Assembly (NCBI RefSeq): GCF_002836475.1
Contig: NZ_PJBJ01000022.1
Location: 310,001-374,000, forward strand
Direction: 5' to 3'
Source: Flavobacterium sp. ALD4
GTDB taxonomy: Bacteria > Bacteroidota > Bacteroidia > Flavobacteriales > Flavobacteriaceae
Length of the DNA: 64,000 nucleotides
The position numbers and the translations under genes were made by a program. Positions 1 to 9,739 of this stretch are shown one piece after another; within the stretch, counting starts at the first letter, position 1, and the number at the start of each line of letters is the position of its first letter. Under the pieces are notes generated by a model. It worked only from the letters and a program-made list of their open reading frames with translations. It searched no databases and was not told the DNA's origin.

Positions 1-732
1 TTTTTTAATGTGTTGCTGCCAAGCATCATTAAGTTCCAGCACCGATGGTGTTGTGGTGTCAGACAATGGGAAATAGGCATCAATCCCGATGTAATCCAAC
101 TCTTTCCAAAAAGGAACTTTATCAAAATCATCCCAGTTGGCTGCATAGGTTAGTTTTCCTGTGTATACTTTCTTTATTTTTCGAATTAATTGCATCCAAT
201 ATTCGGGCCTTTTAGCCACTGAATTCCCTAATTCTGTTCCGAAACAAAAGAGTTCTATTTTCTCTTGTTGTGCTAATTGGGCAAAATCAAGAATATACTT
301 CTCATAATCAGATTCCCATTTCTTCCATTCGGCGTCAGTTGAAAAATCCAAATTACCTGTATAAAATCCATGATTTACCCATAGGTGGGGTTTAAGCATT
401 ACGGTCATTTTATAATCATGGGCTATTTGATTACTAGCGATAATTCCTTCTGTTCGTTCGCCCCACCATTGTCTTTTGTTATTATAGTGTACAGAGGCAT
501 TTTCTATGTCAACAAAAGCGTAGGGAATTAAAGATATTGAATTAATATGATACGCTTTCAATTCCTCAAAAGTGGTGTTTTTTAATTCCTTGATCGGTGC
601 GACCAAGTTCATTCCTTTGTATTCTAATTTAGCTACGTAAGGGATTTCAGTCAAAGTATTGAAATGATAAAAAGAATATCCACTACCGATTATTAGTAAA
701 GATGCGGCTAGTATAAAATAGGTTTTTTTCAT
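1..732 (-). CDS. GH113-like glycoside hydrolase (3' end outside window)
   Basis: The gene runs leftward from an ATG at 732 and is still open at base 1, so 244 residues are visible and the C-terminus is missing. The N-terminus is a short hydrophobic anchor or signal (MKKTYFILAASLLIIGSG). The body looks like a TIM-barrel hydrolase of the GH113 type: VMLKPHLWVNHG, FCFGTELGNSV (candidate acid/base Glu) and DYIGIDAYFPL are all visible. GH113 members include beta-mannanases, but the substrate here is not shown by the sequence. It lies 124 bp downstream of a DUF2652 gene on the same strand. The family call is from memory of motifs and is fairly secure; the exact activity is not. Confidence 0.75.
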   Translation of the reverse strand, partial: MKKTYFILAASLLIIGSGYSFYHFNTLTEIPYVAKLEYKGMNLVAPIKELKNTTFEELKAYHINSISLIPYAFVDIENASVHYNNKRQWWGERTEGIIASNQIAHDYKMTVMLKPHLWVNHGFYTGNLDFSTDAEWKKWESDYEKYILDFAQLAQQEKIELFCFGTELGNSVAKRPEYWMQLIRKIKKVYTGKLTYAANWDDFDKVPFWKELDYIGIDAYFPLSDTTTPSVLELNDAWQQHIKK

Positions 733-855
733 AAAAGTAAAGTTACGTATTAAAAAAGGGGATACTAATTTCTATACATAATTTAAGATATTTTTCAGGT
801 TTTGGAAAAAAGATCTGAATTTAGTAAGTCCATAGGATATGTACCTAAAATAATA

Positions 856-1920
856 TTATTCTGAAATAATACTCTTTGTAACTCGGTGCAAGGATTCTAA
901 TTTGTTTTGCCACATTTTTGTAATTTTTTTTAAAATACCACGTTTCAATAAACGGCCGAGGAATGTATATTCTAGATACAGGCTTAGACTAACTTCAGTG
1001 GTATTGAAGTCTAGGGAGTGTAATTTCACGAGGTAATAGAATTTTTTAAGAAAGATAATTTCATCAGTTTTTTCACCATAAATCAAGCTATCTTTCGAAG
1101 GTCTGCTAATTGTTTCAAATTTTAAAGTCCCTAGCTTTAAAACACAATTGTGCTCTGTGCCCACACGATTGACTTCGTTTTTGTCAAAATCAACTCGCAT
1201 AACTTCTTGATCCCAGATATGACGGTATTTTAACTCACTTAAGTACCGGTGAATCTTTTGTATGTTGGCATTAAACGTTCTATTTATTATAAAATCAGGA
1301 ATGGTAATGTCCTCGTTTTTTTCCTCTTCTTTCTGCGATTCTTCTTCTACTTTGAGCTTGATATTATCTAAAATTTTGTAGAAATAATTTAAATTTTGCA
1401 AATCATATATCTCTGTTTTTTTTGTCCAACTTTCTATCATATTTTCCTGATAGAGCTTATACATGTTCTCGGTAAATAAAATATATTCCTGAACAGGTAC
1501 TTGGTTTTTTAGTAATCGATGGATTTGTATAACTTCTATTCCATAAGGTTTAATGATATTTTTGACTTTTATCATCGTTAGTTCGCCATAATGAACTAAA
1601 AATTTAAGGTCTAAATCGATGGTAGTTTTACAGGAGCCGCAAGTACAAATTCGTTTAGTATCATACTCTTTTGTGTGTCTATGAAATTCTTCCAGCATTG
1701 TTTCTGTCTGTTGCATCAACTCTTCATAGCTGGGAATCTTTGTGCTGAACATGAACAAGGCATCACCTTCGATTTCTACGAGCTGAAGCTCGAGGGGATT
1801 GTTGTCAAGTAAAAGTTCTAGCAATTCAGCTATTATATGAATGCTATGCTCTATTTCTGTATCATTTACGAAATTTGAAAAGCCACTTATATCGGGCATA
1901 AAATAGAGTGCTTCAGCCAT
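856..1920 (-). CDS. DUF2652 protein, class III cyclase-like plus SRPBCC-like C-terminus
   Basis: This 354-aa protein has no signal peptide. Residues 1-150 resemble a class III nucleotide cyclase fold: MPDISGF near the N-terminus and VEIEGDALFMF near residue 50 match the positions where true cyclases carry metal-binding Asp residues. A CTCGSC cluster near residue 95 could bind a metal. Residues 205 to the end look like an SRPBCC/polyketide-cyclase-like lipid-binding domain. Proteins of this arrangement are catalogued as DUF2652 and have no established reaction. Whether it makes a cyclic nucleotide is unknown, because the other cyclase substrate residues are not evident. It is apparently a single gene, followed downstream by the GH113-like gene. 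Confidence 0.8.
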   Translation of the reverse strand: MAEALYFMPDISGFSNFVNDTEIEHSIHIIAELLELLLDNNPLELQLVEIEGDALFMFSTKIPSYEELMQQTETMLEEFHRHTKEYDTKRICTCGSCKTTIDLDLKFLVHYGELTMIKVKNIIKPYGIEVIQIHRLLKNQVPVQEYILFTENMYKLYQENMIESWTKKTEIYDLQNLNYFYKILDNIKLKVEEESQKEEEKNEDITIPDFIINRTFNANIQKIHRYLSELKYRHIWDQEVMRVDFDKNEVNRVGTEHNCVLKLGTLKFETISRPSKDSLIYGEKTDEIIFLKKFYYLVKLHSLDFNTTEVSLSLYLEYTFLGRLLKRGILKKITKMWQNKLESLHRVTKSIISE

Positions 1921-1985
1921 ATTTTATTTAATGTTAGAAGTTAAGGATCAGTAATTTAAGATTTTATTTGCTTGTGTTAGCTTTT

Positions 1986-2688
1986 TTAACTAAATATTTT
2001 AAAAGCAAAACGTAATACTTGTTTAACTTTTTCACTTAAAATTTTTTGCTTGTGCTCTGCGATAATTTTTTGATTGACCCTTGTAGCTACAGGATAAGGA
2101 TATGCTTTATTGACTATGGTATTGATAGATAGTCTTGCGGTATTGGCTACTATCAATTCTTGAATTAGTTCTCCTGCTTTTGGAGCTAAAATGCTTCCCC
2201 CCTAAAATAGTTTCTTTTCTAAACTAGTTTCCTTTATTAATATATAACTCTAACGTTTTCGGACGAGATCCAGTGACAATTACGATTTTTTTGGTAGTAT
2301 GTTTTTTTCCATCTACAGCGACATCATTCGAACTCACAAATCGAGCACTTCCTATAGCAATATCAAATCCTTACTTTTCAAAATAACTTTGGTTTTCATA
2401 TTCCCTTATTTTTTCTTGATTATCATAGATGTACTGATGTAGTTTGTGCGTGTCAACTTCAGTAGTAATTGTCAGACCTAGCTTGGATGCTTTACGTCCG
2501 TTATGAACCATTCATGCAAGATGGAGAAGGGCTTTGCTGGGAACACAGCCGTCATTGAGACATTCACCGCCAATTGCTTTAGCTGTCTTTGAAACCATTA
2601 AAACTTTAAATCTAGCTTTAATTATAAAGTGCCCTACACTTAGACCGCCAGATCCTGCTCTAATCAATATAATATCGTATTTTTTCAT
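1986..2688 (-). pseudogene. Decayed mercuric-reductase/dihydrolipoamide-dehydrogenase-like flavoprotein
   Basis: Reading leftward from an ATG at 2688 gives MKKYDIILIRAGSGG, a degraded FAD-binding GxGxxG start. It is followed by GGECLNDGCVPSKAL, the redox-active CxxxxC motif of class I pyridine-nucleotide disulfide reductases. The frame is then broken by a TGA near 2519 and a TAA near 2372. A middle fragment reads VDGKKHTTKKIVIVTGSRP (the second FAD contact). After a large internal deletion near 2210-2235, a C-terminal fragment reads ILAPKAGELIQELIV and ends at 1986. Only about 230 of the usual 450-480 residues remain, so this is clearly inactive. It lies next to a decayed LysE-like gene, and the two were probably lost together. 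Confidence 0.9.
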
Positions 2689-2716
2689 GGTTTTGTCTTC
2701 TAGTTGGGTAATAGCT

Positions 2717-3397
2717 TTACAATCGTATTCTAGTTTTTACAGTGAGTGATAAATTATTTTTTAAAATAAATTTCACCGTTTGTACAACAGCAAAAAATAA
2801 GAATAGAATTATAAAAACGGGATGAAGGTAGGCGCTTATTTTTATCTGATTTGTTGCAATTAAAAATTGGCTAATATGGGCAAAAAGAAACATGCCTAAG
2901 CTAGTTCCCATTATAGCTCCTAAAATGAATATGCCGTTAGTACTGTTTTGGCTATCAAATTAGGCAGTCCTAAAAAGATAGATATAAGCCTCCAACCAAT
3001 ACGACCATTGGATAAAATTTAAAAGATTCAAAAATGCGGTTAATAGAAATGGGTATTGTGCCAGTTTAAAAAGAGATAGACTGATGTTTTTATCATTAGC
3101 TATATTAGTCATGAAATAGAGCGCAATAGTAAAAAGGAACAGAACAGTAAAAACGTCAATTAAGTGCAATAATTTTTCTTGATAGACGAGCCAGCCACTT
3201 TATTTGTTGTTTTAAGAAAAGGTGTTGGATAGAATTAATTTCTAAAATAAATGAAAGTGATGCCCAATTTCCTTGTTCTAATAAAACTTGTAAACTAATA
3301 ATATTGATGTGTTCGAAAGGTAAGTATTCCATTAAATTGATCAAAAAGCCCAGTATAAGAGGATTTTTTTACAAAATAAAGCTGTAATCATTTTCAT
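2717..3397 (-). pseudogene. Decayed LysE-like membrane exporter
   Basis: An ATG at 3397 starts MKMITALFCKKI. A frameshift then leads to LILGFLINLMEYLPFEHINI, a form of the LysE-family N-terminus (which normally reads roughly G-LPPG-N). Further fragments in shifting frames are QGNWASLSFIL, a stretch of hydrophobic helices around 2960-3169, and GAIMGTSLGMFLFAHIS around 2880-2920, ending at 2717. At least two frameshifts and one stop are present. The order of helices fits the LysE/RhtB-like exporters of flavobacteria, but the similarity is weak and the family call is an inference. The 20-70 residue open frames seen here are pieces of this one gene. Confidence 0.6.
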
Positions 3398-3467
3398 GTT
3401 TTTCTGTACTGGTTTTTAATACAAGTATAGAAACGTTTAGTACTGATTCCTGATAAATTAAGTCAGA

Positions 3468-3737
3468 CTAGCTCTTTTTAATTTCTTCAATAATTTTATT
3501 TTTTTTCTCCTCGTCTAATTTGGAGGTTTTTTTGTTGGAGTCTGCTGCAAACCATTTTCCTATGAGGGCATCTATTAATTTGGATTGGGTTTCATAAGCA
3601 TTACAAGTTTGACACATGGCTTTATGAGCCTGTAATTGTATCTTTTCTTTTAACGTTAAAGGAGTAAACATTTTCTTGTCTATTAACTCTGTTGTCTTTT
3701 TACAGGGTCTCAACAATATTCTCATCACTGTATTCAT
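3468..3737 (-). CDS. Zinc-finger anti-sigma factor
   Basis: This small 89-aa cytoplasmic protein begins just after the stop of the ECF sigma gene at 3761 (23 bp gap, same strand). It contains LRPCKKTTELIDKK and, about 35 residues later, AHKAMCQTC, matching the zinc-binding zf-HC2 arrangement of anti-sigma factors. There is no membrane segment, so it would act as a soluble partner of the upstream sigma factor. The rest is a charged helical tail ending in a Lys/Glu-rich stretch. Gene order and size make the anti-sigma role likely; the inducing signal is unknown. Confidence 0.75.
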   Translation of the reverse strand: MNTVMRILLRPCKKTTELIDKKMFTPLTLKEKIQLQAHKAMCQTCNAYETQSKLIDALIGKWFAADSNKKTSKLDEEKKNKIIEEIKKS

Positions 3738-3760
3738 TTTCTTCGAATATTAAAGTTTGA

Positions 3761-4342
3761 TTAAACCCATTTTAATTCCAGACATTTTTTTAATAGCAGC
3801 TTGGATCTATGAACAATCTGCCAATAATTAGACGTAGTAATTTCTAATTCCTGACAAATAGCTTCTGTTTTTTTATCGCTTAAGTATTTCGATGTTACGG
3901 CTAGTTTCCATTTTTGTGGTAGGTCATTCATACACTCTTGCATGACCATATTAAAATCAGGATTGTCTAGTAATTCCTGTTCTTGATCCCAAACGATATT
4001 GATATCATTATTTTTCCAGCATCCGTAACTATTGAAAAGTCCATCAGAAAGTTCATAACCACTATTTTCGGTCAAACTTAAGTTTTTCTTAGTGGTGCGC
4101 GCACTCAATCGGTAATAATCAATCACTTTATTGTTGAGTATTGAAAACAACCAGGTCTTAGGCTGACTTTTACCTTGGAAACTATCTATTTTATGAAATG
4201 CAGCTAGAAAAGTGTCCTGTACCAGATCCTCCGCAATTTCTTTGGAGGAAGTTTTAAAAAATGCCCAAGAATAGAGTTCATCACTAAATTGATTGACCCA
4301 TTGCTCTAAAACGGATTTTGCATTTTCTTTAATCAACTCCAT
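3761..4342 (-). CDS. ECF-type sigma-70 factor (TIGR02943-like)
   Basis: This 193-aa protein has the two ECF regions. Region 2, residues about 10-75, includes EIAEDLVQDTFLAAFHKIDSF and KTWLFSILNNKVIDYYR, and region 4 includes LPQKWKLAVTSKYLSDKKTEAICQEL at the C-terminus. The insertion between them, carrying an N-W-D-rich segment, is typical of the flavobacterial TIGR02943 group. It is followed by a small zinc-finger anti-sigma gene, and the two form a sigma/anti-sigma operon. The regulon cannot be read from the window, and the neighbouring genes are decayed. Confidence 0.88.
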   Translation of the reverse strand: MELIKENAKSVLEQWVNQFSDELYSWAFFKTSSKEIAEDLVQDTFLAAFHKIDSFQGKSQPKTWLFSILNNKVIDYYRLSARTTKKNLSLTENSGYELSDGLFNSYGCWKNNDINIVWDQEQELLDNPDFNMVMQECMNDLPQKWKLAVTSKYLSDKKTEAICQELEITTSNYWQIVHRSKLLLKKCLELKWV

Positions 4343-4695
4343 GAATTTTGGCTTTTGTTTTAAAGATCCAAATATACTCTTTTTTCATCCCCTAAAATCT
4401 TACTTTTTTCACAAAAAAAGAAAAGTATAACCGTTAAATGTCAGATAACAAGTAACCATAAATTTTCGGAAAACTCGGTCTTTGAATAGACGCTATAGCT
4501 TAGTATTATTGTGTAACTCCATAATAAAAGGTATTTATAGGGTATGAAAATACCAATCAAAATAAGATTAAACACCAATCAAAAAATCGGTTTCAATATT
4601 AAATGTTGCTTATTCAGTAATTTACAATATTTTTTATATTATAAATTTAGGCTTTTTTAGTAAATAGATTAGCTACTTTGGGTATTGTGCAATGT
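4343..4695. other. Intergenic, AT-rich, no gene seen
   Basis: This 353-bp stretch separates the ECF sigma gene from the lipoprotein gene. No credible reading frame, RNA or strong hairpin was seen. It presumably holds the promoter of the sigma operon at its left side and the 3' end signals of the lipoprotein gene at its right. Confidence 0.5.
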
Positions 4696-5592
4696 TTAGA
4701 GCCCCATTTCTTTACGCAAATGGGCATCAATTACTCCATTTTTTTGCCAATATGGACTTCGGATACTATTAATAAGAAGTCCTGTGGTAGTCAGTATTTG
4801 TTTTGCTTCAAAACCATCAGGATAAGATTCTTCGAATTTCACAATGCGATATGGAAATTTATTTTCAAAATAAATTTTTAATTTTCTGTTCAACCTCTTG
4901 TAGTCTAGGGTGTAGCAAGAGGTGTCATTTTGTTGCTTTTCAAGTGACGCTATCACATTATGGAATTCCATTTTTTGATGCGTCAAGCGCAGATAGAAAA
5001 AAGAGGGCAGCATCTTTAATTCTCCAATTGGTAATTTTTCAGGACTCATTCTGATTAGTGACCAAATTTCGTCTTCAAGATCCTCCTTTGGAAGTGTCAG
5101 TTTTTGCTCCCCTTCATTTTCGAAATAAGAATGTAATTGAACCTCAAAGACATCTCGATTTTCGAGTTGCACAAACACCTGTCCGCACCATTCTTGAATA
5201 CTTGTTGTTATTTTTAGGGCATGCTGATTTTCATAAATAGGTAAAAAAGAACTGGTCATCATCGAGTAGGGATAAATTCCCGTTATGAAATTCTTAGTAA
5301 AGTTAAGTTTTAGAACAGAAATATCTTTTTCTGTTGGCTGATCTACTTTAACTAACTTCGTTGTAGAAAAAGGTTCGGTTACAAAAATCATAACCGCTTT
5401 TCCTTCACGTAATTCTCCATAGCGGGCCTGTGTAAGTTGGAAACTTGATAATTCAGCCTCACCGTTAAACCAATACTTTTTAAAGTCTTGTGTTATTTCT
5501 CTTTTATCAACCAGATCTATTTTTTGAGATTTACCACAAGCCGCAATACAGAGGGCGGCAATGGTACAAATAATTGTTGTTTTGAACTTCAT
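4696..5592 (-). CDS. Lipoprotein of unknown function
   Basis: The ATG at 5592 is preferred because it gives a compact lipoprotein signal (MKFKTTIICTIAALCIAAC, lipobox IAAC). A longer frame adds eight residues from 5616. The mature part is about 280 residues with no membrane segment. It carries KKYWFNGEAELSSFQLTQAR, followed by GKAVMIFVTEPFSTTK, which recurs in a flavobacterial family sometimes mislabelled as a Maf-type septum inhibitor. Nothing in the sequence supports a Maf nucleotide pyrophosphatase role. The protein is predicted to be anchored in the cell envelope. It stands alone between the sigma operon and the glycosyltransferase operon. Confidence 0.75.
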   Translation of the reverse strand: MKFKTTIICTIAALCIAACGKSQKIDLVDKREITQDFKKYWFNGEAELSSFQLTQARYGELREGKAVMIFVTEPFSTTKLVKVDQPTEKDISVLKLNFTKNFITGIYPYSMMTSSFLPIYENQHALKITTSIQEWCGQVFVQLENRDVFEVQLHSYFENEGEQKLTLPKEDLEDEIWSLIRMSPEKLPIGELKMLPSFFYLRLTHQKMEFHNVIASLEKQQNDTSCYTLDYKRLNRKLKIYFENKFPYRIVKFEESYPDGFEAKQILTTTGLLINSIRSPYWQKNGVIDAHLRKEMGL

Positions 5593-5806
5593 CTTTTTTA
5601 AATTAAAGTTTTTCAAATTATTTTATGTATCTATTAATGCACTTTTTCTTTTAAAAATAAGAAGTGCAAATGCTGTTTTTTGAAGATGTTTTATAGCAAG
5701 TATCATAAGAAAGGTCCTCACGAAATTGATTGGCCTAGTTCTCTAAAATTATTTTATGTTTTCTATCGTTAAATACATCTATTTGATAATCATTTGTATA
5801 CGTGTA

Positions 5807-7144
5807 TCAAATATACTGTTTTTTGGAGGAAAAATAATTACGCTTTTCATAAATTAAAAAAGCGAATACTGTAAAATATTCTAAACTGATAAGCCAGAAG
5901 TTCTCTTTGAATTCGGGGTTTACGTAAGCGCTGTAACTCAAAATGACTACTAAACTCCAGACAATTGGAAATTTGTATTTTGTGAATACTCCTATAAGAA
6001 TGAGATTGATTATATACCAGGGATGTACTGTAGTTGAACTTAGAAAATACAATGTTAAAACGATAAGAAAACTATGGAATAAATCAATTATTGTTTTATT
6101 TTTTGCGTAAAAGGATTGATATAAGACGAAAAGTAAAATGAATACTGGGATGATCTTTCCAGTTATATGGATGATGTTGTAGCCAGTAATCCAAAAGCCA
6201 ATCTGACGGATGATGTAATAAATACTGGCGTTGAATTCAAAATTAGTAAACCACAGTCCTATGGTTTCACTGTAATTCTGAATTAATTCTTTCGAAAGAA
6301 AGGGGACAAAAAGCAATACAGTAACTCCAATAACAATAGTATAAAAGGGAATAGCTTTTTTCCAACCTAAATTTCTTAAAAAAAGGGGCAAGATCAATAG
6401 TGGCAATAATTTAACAGAAATGGACAATGCTATTAATAGTGCAGACAATTGCCATTTACGTTGTTGTAACAAGTACATTCCCCACACAAAAAAGAAAAGC
6501 ATGACCCCTTCAAAATGTAAATTTCCAGTAAGTTCAATAAGTACTAATGGATTGAGTAAATACCAGAAAATACGATGTTTTTTCATTCCTAAATTGGCCA
6601 ATAATTTACCGCCAAAATAAAAAGTTCCAATATCTGCAGCAATAATAATCAGTCGCATGCCTATTGCTGCCCCAAGTATGGATTGCTGACTGAAAAAGGC
6701 GGCAACAGCAAAGAAGAATTGGTTGACCGGAGGATAATTGGAGTAATGTCCGGCGCTCAAACTTCCCATCCCGTTATACAAATCATTCTCATTTGGAATC
6801 AGAAAGTTGCTTTGGTCAAGCAGGTCTTTTGGCAGCTGCAAATAAGGATTTATATTGTCAAGAATAAGATGACCATCCCATATAAACCGAAAATAATCTT
6901 GAGATAAATTAGGCAAGGCAACCAGGAATAGTAAGCGAAATAGCAGTGCGGCGCCAATTAGAAAAGGTAGGTTATCTTTTTGTAGTTTTACAATTTGATA
7001 AAATGAGACAAACAAAAAGCTGTAAGAAATCAGTAAACACAGGAAGTCGTCGCGTTTTAAAAAATATCCTATATATCCATAAACCACCGTACTCAATAAA
7101 AGAAAGCTATAGGACTTAACCGTATTTAAAGAGCTTGAAATCAA
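5807..7144 (-). CDS. Polytopic mannosyltransferase-like GT-C glycosyltransferase
   Basis: This 445-aa membrane protein has roughly ten hydrophobic segments and loops with [15 protein letters not shown] and [10 protein letters not shown], the pattern of lipid-linked-sugar GT-C enzymes (GT87 or PIG-M-like). Such enzymes move a sugar, often mannose, from a polyprenyl phosphate to a glycan on the outer face of the inner membrane. The start is a TTG at 7144 that overlaps the stop of the preceding glycosyltransferase by four bases (TTGA); no ATG lies near it, so translational coupling is likely. Together with the DPM1-like gene at 8651 it may form a sugar-donor and acceptor pair. The sugar identity is an inference. 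Confidence 0.82.
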   Translation of the reverse strand: MISSSLNTVKSYSFLLLSTVVYGYIGYFLKRDDFLCLLISYSFLFVSFYQIVKLQKDNLPFLIGAALLFRLLFLVALPNLSQDYFRFIWDGHLILDNINPYLQLPKDLLDQSNFLIPNENDLYNGMGSLSAGHYSNYPPVNQFFFAVAAFFSQQSILGAAIGMRLIIIAADIGTFYFGGKLLANLGMKKHRIFWYLLNPLVLIELTGNLHFEGVMLFFFVWGMYLLQQRKWQLSALLIALSISVKLLPLLILPLFLRNLGWKKAIPFYTIVIGVTVLLFVPFLSKELIQNYSETIGLWFTNFEFNASIYYIIRQIGFWITGYNIIHITGKIIPVFILLFVLYQSFYAKNKTIIDLFHSFLIVLTLYFLSSTTVHPWYIINLILIGVFTKYKFPIVWSLVVILSYSAYVNPEFKENFWLISLEYFTVFAFLIYEKRNYFSSKKQYI

Positions 7145-8622
7145 TTATTTATCTGGATTGATTTAACAAATACAAAGCTAAAACCGATGAACAGCATTAA
7201 ATGCAAAGCGATTAAGCTGTAGTCATTCAATAGAAAAGCACTATACATTGCAAAAATAAAGTAAAGGATTAATACTCCTTCAACAATTATGTTTTTTGAA
7301 ATAGTCTTGGAAAGGTAACTATTCTGTTTCCATTTTTCTTTAAGTCCTTCAATATTCAATTTTGGAGTACGTACGAATTCACTTTTCTTACCCCACAAAC
7401 CTTCCAAGACAGCTATGGTGTTGTGAAATGAAAACCCCATTGCAATGGTGTAAAATGTGACAAATAAAGTAATGTATTTTAGAAAATTCTTGAAGCCTCC
7501 TCCATGAATACTTTTGAAGGTCGCCCAGTAACTAATAAAAAAGAGGATGGAAGTGATGACAAAAAAGATTAATAAGTCAAATACTTTCTCAAATTCGGCA
7601 AACTCATTTTTGATGTACAACATAGGGACACTTAATATGGCCATCGTAAAAATCGCCAAGAACATGGTACTATTCAATAAATGTAACATTCCATGGGCTT
7701 TAGTCTTCAACCCAATAGATTTTGATTGCAGTACGCGAGCGGCATTCTTACTGAAATTTTCGGCGCCTCCTTTATTCCATCTAAACTGTTGAGACCTCGT
7801 AGCACTAATAATAGCGGGTAATTCAGCAGGGGTAACCACATTTTCTAGATATTTGAATTCCCAGTTTTTTAACTGAGCACGATAACTTAAATCTAAGTCC
7901 TCAGTTAGGGTATCGCTTTCCCAGTTTCCCGCATCTAGGATACATTGCTTCCTCCATACTCCGGCGGTTCCGTTAAAATTGATAAAATGCAATTTTGAAT
8001 TTCGTCCTACTTGTTCTAAAGTGAAGTGGGCATCTAAGGCAAAAGCCTGAATTTTTGTTAATGTAGAATAATTACGGTTCAGGTGTCCCCAACGGGTTTG
8101 AACAACCCCAATTTTTGGATCTCTAAAATAAGGGATGGTTTTATAGAGCCAGTCTTTTTGAGGAACAAAATCAGCATCAAAAATAGCGATGAATTCTCCT
8201 TTGGCGCTAAGCAAACCTTCCTTCAGGGCGCCTGCCTTATAACCCGTTCTATTGCTACGTCTAATATGCTTTATATCCATTCCTGACTTAGCGATTTTAT
8301 GAATCAAGCCTTCCGTTTCCAATACACTTTCATCAGTACTATCATCAAGAACTTGAATTTCCAATAGGTGTTTTGGATAGTCCATTTGTGCGATGGTCGT
8401 CAATAAGCGCTCTACTACATATTTTTCATTATAAATGGGAAGTTGTATGGTTACATAGGGAATTTCATCGGCCTTAGAAAGGTCATATTGTAGCGATTGA
8501 TCGGTACTCTTTTTACTTTTTAAATAGTTTAGTAGTAAGTTAAAGTGGGCTAAACTGTAAAAAAATAAAAGCAAAATCGAAATGCTATATAGGATTACGA
8601 TGATATAAGAAAGTTGTAGCAT
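7141..8622 (-). CDS. Membrane family 2 glycosyltransferase (cellulose-synthase-like)
   Basis: This 493-aa processive-type GT2 has an N-terminal transmembrane helix, a cytoplasmic catalytic domain and four to five C-terminal helices. Catalytic motifs are visible: [10 protein letters not shown] (nucleotide-sugar site), [19 protein letters not shown] (DxD), TEDLDLSYR (ED) and QQFRWNKGG, the Q(Q/R)xRW motif of processive enzymes. In Bacteroidota this architecture is found in enzymes making glucosyl- or mannosyl-linked envelope polymers. It is the middle gene of a leftward operon of 9738-5807, 28 bp after the smaller GT2 and overlapping the next gene by four bases. The product is unknown. Confidence 0.9.
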   Translation of the reverse strand: MLQLSYIIVILYSISILLLFFYSLAHFNLLLNYLKSKKSTDQSLQYDLSKADEIPYVTIQLPIYNEKYVVERLLTTIAQMDYPKHLLEIQVLDDSTDESVLETEGLIHKIAKSGMDIKHIRRSNRTGYKAGALKEGLLSAKGEFIAIFDADFVPQKDWLYKTIPYFRDPKIGVVQTRWGHLNRNYSTLTKIQAFALDAHFTLEQVGRNSKLHFINFNGTAGVWRKQCILDAGNWESDTLTEDLDLSYRAQLKNWEFKYLENVVTPAELPAIISATRSQQFRWNKGGAENFSKNAARVLQSKSIGLKTKAHGMLHLLNSTMFLAIFTMAILSVPMLYIKNEFAEFEKVFDLLIFFVITSILFFISYWATFKSIHGGGFKNFLKYITLFVTFYTIAMGFSFHNTIAVLEGLWGKKSEFVRTPKLNIEGLKEKWKQNSYLSKTISKNIIVEGVLILYFIFAMYSAFLLNDYSLIALHLMLFIGFSFVFVKSIQINN

Positions 8623-8650
8623 GTTATTGTTTTATCCTTTGTAAGGTATT

Positions 8651-9340
8651 TTATTTAAAGGTGTATTTAAAAATCCACCCTATTATTTTTACTCCTGCCA
8701 TAATACTTCCTTTTACAGTTCCTGACACTTTTGAAACTCCTATCCTGTTTTTATAGCGAACAGGAATTTCGACATAGGACATTTTTTGTTTTAAAACCTT
8801 AAGCTGCATTTCTACAGTCCATCCATAGGTTTTGTCTTCCATATTTAAAGCGACCAACTTTTCATATTTAATAGCTCTAAAAGGTCCCAAATCTGTAAAT
8901 GTAGCATTAAAGAAGGTTTTCATTAAAGTTGTTGCAAGCCAGTTCCCGAAAATTTGTTGCGGCGTCATCGAATGTTTTTCTCTTAAACGAGCCACTCTGG
9001 ATCCAACAACAAAATCAATATTATCATCAAGTATGGGAGCAATAATCTGAGTTAATTCATGAGGGTAATCAGAATAATCTCCATCTAAAAACACTACAAT
9101 ATCGGGTTTTATTTCTTGGTTCGAAATGTATTCCATTCCTTTTAAGCACGCATAGCCATACCCTTTCCTGTTCTCTGAAAGTACGGTGGCACCAGCTGTT
9201 GTAGCTACTTTAATTGTGTTATCGGTCGAATTATTACTGATGACAATAATTTCACTAACTGTATTTGGAATTTCCTTAATAACATTGGCAATAGCTCTTT
9301 CTTCGTTATAAGCGGGAATAATTACTTGTATGTTGCTCAT
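8651..9340 (-). CDS. Family 2 glycosyltransferase, dolichyl-phosphate-mannose-synthase-like
   Basis: This 229-aa single-domain GT2 has VIIPAYNEERAIANVI, IIVISNNSTDNT, VVFLDGDYSDYP (DxD-like) and a C-terminal stretch with GPFRAIKYEKL. The layout matches DPM1/undecaprenyl-phosphate sugar transferases, and there is only a weak hydrophobic C-terminus. It would charge a polyprenyl phosphate with a sugar for use by the GT-C enzyme at 5807. Its ATG overlaps the stop of the upstream MORN-like gene by one base (TAATG), which supports co-translation. Confidence 0.88.
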   Translation of the reverse strand: MSNIQVIIPAYNEERAIANVIKEIPNTVSEIIVISNNSTDNTIKVATTAGATVLSENRKGYGYACLKGMEYISNQEIKPDIVVFLDGDYSDYPHELTQIIAPILDDNIDFVVGSRVARLREKHSMTPQQIFGNWLATTLMKTFFNATFTDLGPFRAIKYEKLVALNMEDKTYGWTVEMQLKVLKQKMSYVEIPVRYKNRIGVSKVSGTVKGSIMAGVKIIGWIFKYTFK

Positions 9341-9738
9341 TAGAAGTTTACGGTATTGTCTTTTTTAAATTCACTTATCGAATTCCATTCTTTTATTTTT
9401 TTACCCATAGAATATTTTTCAGCTCTGATAATTTTATTTTTTTTGTAAAATAAAGAAAAGCCGTTTAATTGATCGTCTTCAAACTCACTTTTTTTATTAA
9501 TTTCCTTATTTGATTCGTAAAAAACCCACCACTTGCATTTTTTATTGGCTTCATAATGGCCTTCTTCTTTTTTATATCCATTTTCATAATAATAAAACCA
9601 GTAATCTACTTTCTGTTTTTTGCTCAACCATCCTTCCGCTTGTAATTGTCCGTTTTTGAAATAGGTTTTAGTATAATTTCTTTGAGCGGACGCTTGAAAA
9701 AAAGTAAATATAATCAGTATGTAAATTGCTTTTTTCAT
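9340..9738 (-). CDS. Secreted MORN-repeat-variant protein
   Basis: This 132-aa protein begins with a signal peptide (MKKAIYILIIFTFFQASAQ). It then has tandem MORN-variant units: YFKNGQLQAEGWLSKKQK, YYYENGYKKEEGHYEANKK and an ELND-type unit near the C-terminus. Such repeats are common in Bacteroidota and are often labelled YwqK-like antitoxins, a name that describes similarity rather than proven function. It sits between the polyferredoxin gene (one base away) and the GT2 gene, on the same strand. It may be an envelope accessory protein of the glycan operon; this is a guess from position. Confidence 0.72.
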   Translation of the reverse strand: MKKAIYILIIFTFFQASAQRNYTKTYFKNGQLQAEGWLSKKQKVDYWFYYYENGYKKEEGHYEANKKCKWWVFYESNKEINKKSEFEDDQLNGFSLFYKKNKIIRAEKYSMGKKIKEWNSISEFKKDNTVNF

Positions 9739-9739
9739 T

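Noticed and set aside
2534..2749. 71-codon plus-strand frame
   Set aside because: It is antisense to the decayed flavoprotein gene, whose CxxxxC motif explains the sequence.
4696..5592. Maf septum-formation inhibitor label for the lipoprotein
   Set aside because: It is a secreted lipoprotein with no Maf nucleotide-binding motifs.
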